Assembly: GCF_902497555.1 (NCBI RefSeq)
Contig: NZ_CABVGP010000001.1
Span: 2,708,501 to 2,772,500, forward strand
From: Amycolatopsis camponoti
GTDB lineage: Bacteria; Actinomycetota; Actinomycetes; Mycobacteriales; Pseudonocardiaceae
Direction of reading: 5' to 3'
Length of the DNA: 64,000 nt
This document shows positions 45,407-53,628 of this stretch, in pieces; the first letter of the stretch is position 1; each line of letters starts with the position of its first letter. The translations under genes were made by a program, and so were the position numbers. The notes under the pieces were generated by a model, which was not told the DNA's origin, searched no databases, and worked only from the letters and a program-made list of their open reading frames with translations.

Positions 45407-45470
45407 AGCAGGAGTACCAGGGCCGTTCGGCCCTGTTCCTGCTCACATGTGGCGGAAAAGCCACTGGTGA
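45407..45470. other. two hairpins in leader of the second eCIS operon
   Basis: The first hairpin (45407-45443) has outer arms AGCAGGA/TCCTGCT and inner arms CAGGGCCG/CGGCCCTG around TT. The second (45443-45470) has GTGGC/GCCAC around GGAAAA, extended by TCAC/GTGA. They lie in the 270-base divergent region between the methyltransferase and the 744-residue eCIS protein. They could structure a leader RNA or block opposing transcription. No known riboswitch pattern is recognised. Confidence 0.5.
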
Positions 45471-45614
45471 CCACCGGAGCGGGCTGTCACGCTGATGTCA
45501 CATCGTCCGTCCAGATAGGACGCGTGCGGAGAACCGTGGCGGCTCGCCGGCTCTCCGCGATGTCGAACTCGTCGCGCCGGCCCCGGGCCGGAGCGGTCGG
45601 CTGTGGAGGTTCCG

Positions 45615-47849
45615 ATGAGCATTCCCGTGCTCGATCCGTACGGCGAAGATGTGACCACCGAGAGGGGCGCGACCTCGCCGTTCGCGCCGGTGAGCCTGGC
45701 GGCCATGGCCGAGCCCGCGGCCGCGGCGCCGCGGCCCGGCCAGGCGCTGCACTCCCCGTTCGCGGAGGCCGCGGTCGCCGCGGGTGACAGTGACCGCGCC
45801 GCCGAGGCGACCGACGCCCTGCTCGCCGAGCTCGAAGACCCCGGTTTCACCGAGGCGCTGGAGGCGCTGGCGGACGAAGCCGCCGCCCGGCACCTCAAGT
45901 CGGTCGGCACCTGGTCGAACGACTCGGAAGCGCCGACGCTCGCCACCGCCGACACCACGCAATGGCTGGAGCACCTGGCCGGCGAGGCCGACCGGATGCT
46001 GGGCGCGCTGGAGGCGTACTTCGGCGACCGCCCGGCGGACTCGCTGCAGGAGGGCGAGATCGAGGCGGCCACCGGGATCGACGGCTTCACCGATCCGGCG
46101 GACGTGCAGCAGCTGTTCTTCGGAAGGTTGCTGGACAAGGCGAAGAAGCTCGCGAAGGGCGCGGTCAAGCTCGCGAAGAAGGGCCTTTCCGTCGTCGGGA
46201 ACCTCGCGCTCGGCCCGTTGTTCGGACAGCTGCGCCTGCTCGTCAAGCCGTTGCTGGGCAAGGTGCTCGACACCGCGATCGGCAAGCTGCCCGAATCGTT
46301 GCGCCCGTTGGCCACCCAGCTCGCCGCCAAGCTCCGCGGCGAGACCGGCAGCCACGAAGAGGAGCTCGCGGAGACGTTCGACCGCAGCCTCGCCGAGCTG
46401 GTGACCGCCCCCGACGACGCCACGGCCGCGCGGATGCTGGCCGAGCTGCAGCCGGCGGAGGAGGACGCGTACGCGCCCTCGGCCGCGCACCAGCTGGACT
46501 CGGCCCGCGTCCGGCTGGCCCGCGAGCTGACCGAGGCCGACCCCGGTGTCCCGCCCGTCGCGCAGCTCGAGCAGTTCATCCCCGTGGTGATGGCGGCGAT
46601 GCCGTTGATCCGCATGGGTGTCCGGCTGATCGGCCGCGACCGGATCGTCGACGGGATCGCCAAGCCGCTCTCGCAGCTGATCGCGAGCATGGTCGGGCAG
46701 GACGCGGCGAACCTGCTGTCGCGGCACATCGCGAGCGCCGGGCTGGGCCTGCTCGGCCTGGAGGCCGGCGGCGGCGACCCGGCACTGGGCGGCGAGGCGC
46801 TCGCCGCGGCGGCCGAGGACACCGTGCGGGAGGTGCTGACGCTGCCGCCGGAGTCGCTGGAGAACGAGCTGCTGCTGGAAACCGAGATCCAGGACGCGTT
46901 CGCCGAGGCGGCCGCCCGTCACCTGCCCGCGACCGTGCTCCGCCCCGAACTGGTCGAGCCGGGTGCCGACGGCGAGCACGGGGTGTGGCTGATGATGCCG
47001 CGCGCCACCCGGCCGTGCTTCCGCTACAAGAAGTACAGCCGGGTCATCCCGGTGCGGATCACCCGGCCGATGGCCCGCGCGGTGATCCTGTCCGGTGGCG
47101 ATTCGCTGGAACGACGGCTGGTCGACGACGGAACCGAGGCCTGGCCGGTCGACGGCGAGGTCGAGCTGTACGAGCTCCTTCCCGGTGGCGGGCTCGGGCA
47201 CGTGTCCGCGTTCGAATCCGCCGACGGGCCGGTCGCCGCGGCCGAGGAGTTCGAGGAGCTCACCGAGTCCGCGGCGACCGTGCTGGCCGGCAACCCGCGC
47301 CTGGCCCACGCCGGGCACCACGGCACGCCGGGCAGGCACCGGCGCCCGGGCAGCCGCTACTTCCGCTTCCGCCGCAACGGGCATTCCCTGCGCCGCAAGC
47401 ACTTCCTCGGTGTGCTGGTCGACTTCACCGCGCCGCAGCCGGTGCTCCGCCTGAACCTCGTGCTCGGCGAGCGGGACACCCACGAGCTCGCCGCGCACCT
47501 CCAGCGGCGGCATTTCGTCCAGGTCGTCTCGATCGTCCGGAAGCTGCTCGACACGGCCGCGCTGCGGGCGATCGAACGCAGGCTGACCCGGCTGATGACC
47601 AAGCACGGCATCACGGTGGAGGCCGGCGCGGCGGCCAAGCTCGCGCAGCGGCTCGTCGACGGCGTCCTGCGCACGGTGTCGGACCAGCTTCCCGCCGCCG
47701 CGGCCACCCTCGCCAAGGCGGCCCAGGATCCGGCCCCGGGAGCCACCCTGACGTTCACGTTCGGGTTCGCCGACCGCGCGGCGCTCGCCGCGGGCACTCC
47801 CGCGAGCGACCCGGCCGTCGCGATCAGGCCGGGGCGCCACCGTGACTGA
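45615..47849 (+). CDS. large eCIS-associated protein, helical, SPFA motifs
   Basis: This 744-residue protein of unknown function has a disordered N-terminus with the tetrapeptide SPFA at 21-24 and 47-50, a helical acidic region (~60-165), and an amphipathic Lys-rich stretch (~175-215: LLDKAKKLAKGAVKLAKKGLSVVG). A long helical region (~220-420) and a beta-rich C-terminal half with basic patches (HRRPGSRYFRFRRNG) follow. The size and helix content would suit a tape measure or a cargo; no separate tape-measure gene is obvious. The ATG follows GGAGG. The next gene overlaps its end. Confidence 0.65.
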   Translation: MSIPVLDPYGEDVTTERGATSPFAPVSLAAMAEPAAAAPRPGQALHSPFAEAAVAAGDSDRAAEATDALLAELEDPGFTEALEALADEAAARHLKSVGTWSNDSEAPTLATADTTQWLEHLAGEADRMLGALEAYFGDRPADSLQEGEIEAATGIDGFTDPADVQQLFFGRLLDKAKKLAKGAVKLAKKGLSVVGNLALGPLFGQLRLLVKPLLGKVLDTAIGKLPESLRPLATQLAAKLRGETGSHEEELAETFDRSLAELVTAPDDATAARMLAELQPAEEDAYAPSAAHQLDSARVRLARELTEADPGVPPVAQLEQFIPVVMAAMPLIRMGVRLIGRDRIVDGIAKPLSQLIASMVGQDAANLLSRHIASAGLGLLGLEAGGGDPALGGEALAAAAEDTVREVLTLPPESLENELLLETEIQDAFAEAAARHLPATVLRPELVEPGADGEHGVWLMMPRATRPCFRYKKYSRVIPVRITRPMARAVILSGGDSLERRLVDDGTEAWPVDGEVELYELLPGGGLGHVSAFESADGPVAAAEEFEELTESAATVLAGNPRLAHAGHHGTPGRHRRPGSRYFRFRRNGHSLRRKHFLGVLVDFTAPQPVLRLNLVLGERDTHELAAHLQRRHFVQVVSIVRKLLDTAALRAIERRLTRLMTKHGITVEAGAAAKLAQRLVDGVLRTVSDQLPAAAATLAKAAQDPAPGATLTFTFGFADRAALAAGTPASDPAVAIRPGRHRD

Positions 47850-49104
47850 GGCGGTGGACCGGCAGACCGAGGCGGAGCTGGCCCACTGGCAGCTCGCGGT
47901 CGAGGCCCTCGCCGACCTCGACACGGTGGCCGCGCCCGAGGCGTGGCAGGCACTGGAGGACTACCTGCAGCGCCGGGTCCGCGACCGGCTGTCCGAGGTG
48001 GTCGCCGTGCTGGTGGCCGAAGGCACGGCGGTGCGCCGCATGCTCGGCCAGGGCGGCGATCCCGGCGCGGTGCGGCGGGCGGTGCTGAAGCTGCGCACGC
48101 GGTACCTCCAGGTCGAGACGATCCTCGACTTCTACGGTCACGCGGTCAACAGCCGGACCAACCCGGCACTGCGGGCGGTGCTGCGCGGCTACGACACGCT
48201 CGCGGGCGACAGCATGGCCGCGATCCTGACCCGCGTCGGCATCGAGCCACCGCCCGCCCTGGTGTACCTGGACCACGGGCTGGGCGCGTCGATCCTGCGG
48301 GCCGGCATCCGGCTGTGGGACCACAGCCACCCCTCGCCGGCCGCGGCGATCAAGCTGACCCGGCACAACCTGGCCTACCCGACCGCGCTGCTGCACGAGA
48401 CCGGCCACCAGGTCGCCCACCTGACCGGCTGGAACACCGAGCTCGCCGACGCGCTGGCGGCCCGGCTCGCGCCGCGGTCCGCCGAGCTGGCGCAGGCCTG
48501 GCGGGACTGGGCCGGGGAGATCGCCGGCGACGTCCACGCCTTCGTCCAGGCGGGCTGGGCACCGGTCGCCGCGCTGGCCAACGTCGTCGACGGTCCCACG
48601 TCGGCGGTGTACCGGATCAGGTTCGGCGACCCGCACCCGTTCCCGTTCCTGCGGGTGATGTTCAACGTCGAGCTTTGCCGCCGCTGGTTCGGCGCCGGAC
48701 CGTGGGACGACCTCGCGGCGGCGTGGCAGCACCGGCACCCGGTCGAGCGGGCCCCCGGGGACGCGGGTGCGCTGGCGCGGGCGAGCCTCCCGGTGCTGGC
48801 GGACGTGGCCGACGTGTGCACCCGCCTGCCGATGGCGGCGTTCGGCGGCGAACCGCTCTCGGCGCTGCTCGATCCGCGCCGGGTGTCGCCGCCGGCGCTG
48901 GAATCACTGGCCCGGCAGGCCGGCCCGTCGCTGCTCACCTCGGCGTACCTGAGACGGCGCGAGCCCCTGCGGATCCTCGCCCACTTGTCCACCCGCGCGG
49001 TGCTCGCTCCCGAGGCGGCGGCGGACCACCAGGCGGCCCTGCTGGCCTGGGTCACCGCCGTCGGCGCGGACGCCGCACCGCTCGCCCCCCATCGTGCAGC
49101 TTGA
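47842..49104 (+). CDS. eCIS-associated putative zinc metallopeptidase (HETGH)
   Basis: This 420-residue protein is mostly helical, with HETGH at 185-189 and Glu226 in WAGEIAGD 37 residues later. This is the arrangement of a gluzincin-type HExxH...E zinc site. The segment AGEIAGDVHAFVQAGWAPVAAL follows. There is no signal peptide. The GTG start lies 8 bases inside the previous gene, so it is coupled to the SPFA protein. It could process particle components or be an effector. The protease fold is inferred from the motif only. Confidence 0.7.
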   Translation: MTEAVDRQTEAELAHWQLAVEALADLDTVAAPEAWQALEDYLQRRVRDRLSEVVAVLVAEGTAVRRMLGQGGDPGAVRRAVLKLRTRYLQVETILDFYGHAVNSRTNPALRAVLRGYDTLAGDSMAAILTRVGIEPPPALVYLDHGLGASILRAGIRLWDHSHPSPAAAIKLTRHNLAYPTALLHETGHQVAHLTGWNTELADALAARLAPRSAELAQAWRDWAGEIAGDVHAFVQAGWAPVAALANVVDGPTSAVYRIRFGDPHPFPFLRVMFNVELCRRWFGAGPWDDLAAAWQHRHPVERAPGDAGALARASLPVLADVADVCTRLPMAAFGGEPLSALLDPRRVSPPALESLARQAGPSLLTSAYLRRREPLRILAHLSTRAVLAPEAAADHQAALLAWVTAVGADAAPLAPHRAA

Positions 49105-49126
49105 CCGGACGGAACGAGAAGACGTC

Positions 49127-49663
49127 ATGACGAATCCGAAGACCTCCGAATCCCGCGCCGTCGCCGGCCGTGCGAAGCCGGCCGCCGCGGAGGTGCAGTC
49201 CACCGGCGACCGCGACGCCATGCTGGCCCAGCTGGTCTCGCTCACGCAGTCGATCGGCGAACTGGCCCAGCAGAAGAACGGCTCCGCCGGAGCCCAGGTG
49301 ACGGCCGCGGCGGCCGACGACACCTCGAAGCCGGACCGGGTCCGCTTCGCCTACAACTTCCTCGGCGTGGCACTGGGCAGGCGGGCACCGAGCGTCTTCC
49401 AGCTGACCAAAGTGGACGTTCACCGGGACACCCGCACGCTCACCTTCACCGGCCTCGGCCCGGCGACGGTGGCGCGGGTCCGGGCGGCGAACAACGTCGT
49501 CCGGCTGCTCGAAGGGCTGGTGGACGGCACCCCCGTGACCATCGACGACGGCAAGGACGCCATCCGGTACGACCAGCGGATCGACTCGATCGTCACCTTC
49601 ACCGCGCGCAACGGGACGCCGGTCGCGATCGGCCCGTGCCTCGACCCGGTACCGGGCGAATGA
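49127..49663 (+). CDS. eCIS-associated hypothetical protein
   Basis: This 178-residue protein has a disordered Ala/Lys-rich N-terminus (~1-70, with a short coiled segment MLAQLVSLTQSIGELAQQ) and a beta-rich C-terminal domain (~78-178: VRFAYNFLGVALGRRAPSVFQLTKVDVHRDTRTLTFTGLG). I do not recognise the family. It is the third gene of the second eCIS operon, with short gaps on both sides. Confidence 0.65.
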   Translation: MTNPKTSESRAVAGRAKPAAAEVQSTGDRDAMLAQLVSLTQSIGELAQQKNGSAGAQVTAAAADDTSKPDRVRFAYNFLGVALGRRAPSVFQLTKVDVHRDTRTLTFTGLGPATVARVRAANNVVRLLEGLVDGTPVTIDDGKDAIRYDQRIDSIVTFTARNGTPVAIGPCLDPVPGE

Positions 49664-49688
49664 CCCCCTAGACAACGGAGACAGCGTC

Positions 49689-50996
49689 ATGTTCTTTCCC
49701 TTGGCCAAGATCCTCGGCACGCAGCGGGTGTTCCGCCTGCATCCCTGGCAGATCGCGTACTTGCTGGACGAGGTGTGGGGTTCGGCCCGCCGGACACCGC
49801 AGATCCCGGACCCGACCGGGCAGTCGGACCTCGTCTTCTTCACCACGTTCTTCGACGACAAGGTGCTCGACGCGCTCGACCTGCCGACGCAGCCGGGCGA
49901 CGACACGTTCACTTCGACCGACGGGCTCGACGCGTTCCTGGCGCCGTCCGGCGTCAACTCCGGCGGCCCGTTCGAGTGGAGCGGGCGGCCGAACCAGCTG
50001 TTCTGCCCACCGCTGCTCTGGCACCACCTGGCCTACGCGTACGTCCTCGAGAGCACGGGCATCGTCGAAATCTTCGCCGAGGTCGTGCGGCGGCTGCTGG
50101 TCGGCGAGACGATGGGCGTCCTGTCTCCGGACAGCATCGCCTGGCTGCGCGCGACCGAGCAGCTGTTCTTCCGGGACATCCCGACGTTCTCGGTGGCCAG
50201 CGTGCTCAGCGAGGTCCGCCCGTTCGACCGGACCAACCGGCGCAACGCGTACTGGCGCATGTTCGGCCTGGACCTCGCGCACCCGGTGCCGCCGGTGTGG
50301 GCCGGGTCGGGCCCGCTCGCCGACTGGACGGCGCTGACCGGCCCGGTGAACCTCGACTTCCGGCAGAAGTGGAGCGAGTTCCTGCGCCAGGTCTGGATCG
50401 GCTTGGAGAACACGGCGAACAACAGCGGTCCCAACCCGACCGACCCGGGCTACATCGCCCTGCTGTCCACCGCGATCAAGGACCTGCTCGGCAACCGCCG
50501 CCGCGGCGGCGCGCTCGCCCGCGAGGAGTTCGCCTACGTGACCATGCTGAACTGGTTCCACCTGACCATCGACACCGACACGTCGGTGATCACCGACCTG
50601 CAGGCGCAGGCGAGCAACGCGGCCGACCGGCTGGGCGCGCTCGGCCAGAAGGTGGGGATCACCCCGGCCCTGCGGTCGCGGGAGCTGTTCGACCTCGCCG
50701 AACCGATGTCGACGCTGCTGCGCGGCATCGAGCTCGGGCTGTTCGACACCGAGGAGACCGCGGCGAGCCTGTTCACCGGCAAGAACAACCTCGTCAGCGA
50801 CGCCCGTTCGGTGATCAACAACTGGCAGTCGGCCACCGGCGAGCGGGTCAAGGAATCGCCCGCCTACCCGCGTCCCGTCGTCACCGGCACCCAGCCGCTG
50901 CGGGTGCCCGTGCCCGCGTCGCCGCCGTCCGGCGCGAAGGTGCCGTCGCCGAACGGCGCGACCCTCATGCCCTCGGTCAACGGCCGGAAGGAGTGA
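49689..50996 (+). CDS. eCIS-associated hypothetical protein
   Basis: This 435-residue mostly helical protein is rich in aromatics (FRLHPWQIAYLLDEVWGS, LLWHHLAYAYVLESTG) with a Pro-rich tail from ~395. There is no signal peptide, membrane helix or catalytic motif that I recognise. GGAGA precedes the ATG. It is part of the second operon, between two other uncharacterised genes. Confidence 0.65.
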   Translation: MFFPLAKILGTQRVFRLHPWQIAYLLDEVWGSARRTPQIPDPTGQSDLVFFTTFFDDKVLDALDLPTQPGDDTFTSTDGLDAFLAPSGVNSGGPFEWSGRPNQLFCPPLLWHHLAYAYVLESTGIVEIFAEVVRRLLVGETMGVLSPDSIAWLRATEQLFFRDIPTFSVASVLSEVRPFDRTNRRNAYWRMFGLDLAHPVPPVWAGSGPLADWTALTGPVNLDFRQKWSEFLRQVWIGLENTANNSGPNPTDPGYIALLSTAIKDLLGNRRRGGALAREEFAYVTMLNWFHLTIDTDTSVITDLQAQASNAADRLGALGQKVGITPALRSRELFDLAEPMSTLLRGIELGLFDTEETAASLFTGKNNLVSDARSVINNWQSATGERVKESPAYPRPVVTGTQPLRVPVPASPPSGAKVPSPNGATLMPSVNGRKE

Positions 50997-51001
50997 GGAC
51001 G

Positions 51002-52003
51002 GTGCGCGGCTGGACGCTCCCCGAACCCCGGTGGGAGTGGGAGTGGACGCACCCGTCCGGGCCCGAGCCGCCGTCGGTGGAACGGGAAGGCCCGGCCGGG
51101 CGGGCACCGGGCCGGATCGCCACCGTGGGGACGTGGGCCGGCTCGTTCACCGTGGGCCGCTACGCCCTTCAGGAAGTGTTCCCGGACGTCGGCGACCTGG
51201 TCGTCGGGTACGGGGCGGCCATCGGCATGTCGTTCCGGCCCAACGCGTTCGTCGACGCCGACCGGATCGAGTTCGTCCAGCTGGCGCGGTCGGTCAAGAA
51301 CGGCGCGCCGTACAACAAGTACACCGCGACCGACCAGGAGCGGAAGACCGCCGAAAGCCGGATGGTTCCCGGCGACGGCGCGCACATCGACCAGCTCCCG
51401 CGGAGCCCGGTACCGTGGTACGCCCCGGCGACTCCCGGCCGTCGCCGCAAGGACGCGAAGGAAAAGCCGACGGATGCGTCGATGACCGACGGGCCGAACC
51501 TGAGCTCCGGCGACGACGGCACGTCGGCGGCCGTGGCGCACACCGGGGCGTGGAGCCAGCAGTTCGAGACGGCGGCGGTCGCGACCGCGGGGCCGCAGAA
51601 GGGCACCTACTACGGCTCCGTGCGGTGGGGCTGGAGCTGGCCGGAACGCCGGGCTCCGGAGCTGCTGAAGTTCGAGGTCGTCTCCGCGGGCGTGCCGTCG
51701 CCGGCCTTCCTGGCCGCGGCCCGGTTGTGGAACGACAGCAAGACCACCGGTGACGCTCGGCCGGAGGCGGTGCCGATCGCCGAGCGCCGCACGGTGACGG
51801 CGAAAACCGCGCAGCTGTGGGACAACCTGGTCACGCGCGTGACGATCGCCGCCCTGCCGAAGGGCACGCCACTGCAGCGGATCGACCTCCGCCCGAGTTC
51901 GCTCGTGCCGTCCCGGTCGTGGTTCTGGACGAAGGTCGCGGTGACCGGCGGGCGGCACGCGGGAAGGACGGGCTGGCTGTGGCTGACCGATCTTTCCCGC
52001 TGA
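51002..52003 (+). CDS. eCIS-associated hypothetical protein
   Basis: This 333-residue protein starts at a GTG five bases after the previous stop. It has a Trp-rich N-terminus (WEWEWTHPSG), a middle segment with PYNKYTATDQERKTAESRMVPGDG, and a C-terminal SH3-like strand set ending WFWTKVAVTGGRHAGRTGWLWLTDLSR. That end resembles bacterial SH3 domains, so cell-wall or glycan binding is possible. The family is unknown. Confidence 0.6.
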   Translation: MRGWTLPEPRWEWEWTHPSGPEPPSVEREGPAGRAPGRIATVGTWAGSFTVGRYALQEVFPDVGDLVVGYGAAIGMSFRPNAFVDADRIEFVQLARSVKNGAPYNKYTATDQERKTAESRMVPGDGAHIDQLPRSPVPWYAPATPGRRRKDAKEKPTDASMTDGPNLSSGDDGTSAAVAHTGAWSQQFETAAVATAGPQKGTYYGSVRWGWSWPERRAPELLKFEVVSAGVPSPAFLAAARLWNDSKTTGDARPEAVPIAERRTVTAKTAQLWDNLVTRVTIAALPKGTPLQRIDLRPSSLVPSRSWFWTKVAVTGGRHAGRTGWLWLTDLSR

Positions 52004-53127
52004 CCAGCCCGTTCGCGGCGGACATCCCCGGACTGTCCGATGGGGACCGTGGAGCCGGGTTCTCGGTGGAGCGCGAGCTGGAGGACTGGGCCGACACGGT
52101 GGCGCGCCTGCCGAGCCTGGTGCGCGTGGCGCTCAAGTCCGGCAATACGACCCTGGCCGTCCGGTTGCTCGTCTCCGGGGGAAGACGGGACGACAACTGG
52201 CTGACCGACGTCGTCTTCCACGCTCGCCACCCGGAGCTGCGGGGGCGCGCGATCCGGTCCGGCGAGCGGGCGCTGAGCCGGGAGTGGGCGACCATCCGCA
52301 TGACCATCGTGCGCCCGGCGTTGCAGGCCCCGCCCGTCGCGGTGACCCCGGCGCCACCGCCACGGCCGGTATCCGAATGGCGCCGGCTGGCACTGGCCGC
52401 GGCCGGGATCGTCCCGGCCGAGTGGAAACCGGACGACGGGTTCGAGCGCCAGCGGCCGATCGTCGAACGGGTCTACGCCTACTACGCGGGATTGTTCAAC
52501 CGCGACGAGAACCTGTTGTGGGCGGGGATGGCGAAGCTCGCCGGCGGTGCCGTGTACCACGGGCTGATGCTGGCGCAGCAACAGTTCGACACCGCCAAGT
52601 GGGGCATCGGCCAGGATCCCGGCGCCGGTCTCATCGTGAACTACGCGCACGGGCTGCAGGTGGTGCTGCTCGACACGCAGCGGGCGATCTTCGAGGACCT
52701 GGCTTGGCAGCACCAGGCCTTCGCGCAGGCCGGCGTGGCGGAGCTGGTGGCCACGGCCGGCGCGCCGGCCGACGCCTGGCGGGACATCGCCTCCGGGGAT
52801 CCCGGCCGGGTCCGGCGAGGCAACCGCGAACTGCTGCTTCGGGAGCAGAAGACCGTCGTGGCGCCGTTCTACGGCCGGATCCGCGACATGAAGGACTTCG
52901 ACCTGATCCCCGATCGGATGTCCCGCGAGGCGCTGTCGCCGGTACCCGGCGGGAAACCGTTCCGCGAGGTGGTGCCCGACGGCGACCTCACGGTGTTCGA
53001 GCACCGGTGGAAGTGGATCGAGACCGACATGCTCCCGGCGTACGAAGGGCTTGCCCCGCAGCGTCGCCGTCAACTGGTCAACACCCCGCTGGCCGACCTC
53101 GCCGCCCGGCGCTGGCCGCCCGGCTGA
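51979..53127 (+). CDS. eCIS-associated hypothetical protein with SPFA motif
   Basis: This 382-residue protein has the GTG at 51979 as its likely start, overlapping the previous gene by 25 bases. SPFA appears at residues 10-13, as in the 744-residue protein. The C-terminal ~230 residues are helical with ERVYAYYAGLFNRDENLLWAGMAKLAGGAVYHGLMLAQQQ and RRGNRELLLREQKTVVAPFYGRI, the latter a pattern of conserved helical domains in secreted or toxin-associated proteins. The exact role is unknown. It is the last gene of the second operon. Confidence 0.62.
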   Translation: MADRSFPLTSPFAADIPGLSDGDRGAGFSVERELEDWADTVARLPSLVRVALKSGNTTLAVRLLVSGGRRDDNWLTDVVFHARHPELRGRAIRSGERALSREWATIRMTIVRPALQAPPVAVTPAPPPRPVSEWRRLALAAAGIVPAEWKPDDGFERQRPIVERVYAYYAGLFNRDENLLWAGMAKLAGGAVYHGLMLAQQQFDTAKWGIGQDPGAGLIVNYAHGLQVVLLDTQRAIFEDLAWQHQAFAQAGVAELVATAGAPADAWRDIASGDPGRVRRGNRELLLREQKTVVAPFYGRIRDMKDFDLIPDRMSREALSPVPGGKPFREVVPDGDLTVFEHRWKWIETDMLPAYEGLAPQRRRQLVNTPLADLAARRWPPG

Positions 53128-53141
53128 CCCCACTGGCCGGC

Positions 53142-53161
53142 TGTCGACGGATTGTCGACGG
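53142..53161. promoter_or_regulatory. GTCGAC tandem element upstream of second LuxR gene
   Basis: TGTCGACGGATTGTCGACGG here is identical over 20 bases to 18197-18216 upstream of the first LuxR gene. It starts 14 bases after the last eCIS gene and ends 70 bases before the LuxR start. Two GTCGAC half-elements are 11 bases apart. Confidence 0.6.
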
Positions 53162-53231
53162 GATCTGGGACCGTAGGGGCATTCGCCGGGGCGGAGGCAC
53201 GGCGGGTGTTCGGTTCGAGGGGGCGGGAATC

Positions 53232-53510
53232 GTGGAAACCGGAGTGGTGTGTGGCCTGTTCGACGTGTTGAGCGATCGGGAGCTCGAAGTGCTCGCGATC
53301 GTCGCGGAGGACAAGACCGATCGTGAGATCGCGGGCCGGCTGGCGATCAGCGAGCGCACGGTGCGCGCGCACGTCAGCCGGATCATCCGCAAGCTCGGCG
53401 TCGCGTCGAGGGTGGGTGCGGCGGTGGTGTTCGTCGCGTTCGGCTCGCGGGACGTCGAATGCGCGGTGGCCGGCACCGGGCTTTCGCTGGTCGTCCGGTC
53501 ACACCGGTGA
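53232..53510 (+). CDS. small LuxR-type DNA-binding protein, right end of eCIS locus
   Basis: This 92-residue protein is little more than a LuxR helix-turn-helix (~14-68: LSDRELEVLAIVAEDKTDREIAGRLAISERTVRAHVSRIIRKLGV), with no receiver or ligand domain. The GTG start follows a GAGGGGGCGGG purine run. The shared 20-base element upstream links it to the LuxR regulator 35 kb away. It could compete with or pair with that regulator. Confidence 0.8.
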   Translation: METGVVCGLFDVLSDRELEVLAIVAEDKTDREIAGRLAISERTVRAHVSRIIRKLGVASRVGAAVVFVAFGSRDVECAVAGTGLSLVVRSHR

Positions 53511-53628
53511 CCGGCCCGCGACGCGGCGCCGCGGCTCCGGTCGCGTGAGCGACGGCGGGACGTAGGCCACGTCGACCGGTTCGACGTCGGTTCCGGGGGG
53601 TCGGCACGGGGCTCTCCTGCGCGGTGGT

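Larger units (their letters stand above)
18129..53510. other. contractile injection system (eCIS) locus
   Basis: This entry marks the whole locus: regulators at both ends, the structural operon 19447-39281, the DUF4157 cargo candidate, a metabolic insert at 40781-45344 and a second associated operon at 45615-53127. It contains sheath, tube, hub, spike, baseplate, cap and AAA+ genes. It lacks capsid, portal, terminase, integrase, lysis genes and T6SS membrane components, so it is neither a prophage nor a T6SS. No structural protein shows a signal peptide or membrane helix, so assembly should be cytosolic, as in Streptomyces systems. Confidence 0.9.

Noticed and set aside
18260..53510. Prophage interpretation of the tail genes
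   Set aside because: No integrase, terminase, portal, capsid, holin or endolysin is present, while the DUF4255 cap, Pvc15-type ATPase and DUF4157 gene are eCIS hallmarks.
18260..53510. Type VI secretion interpretation
   Set aside because: No TssJ/L/M membrane complex, ClpV or TssB/C two-part sheath is seen; the sheath is a single phage/eCIS-type protein.
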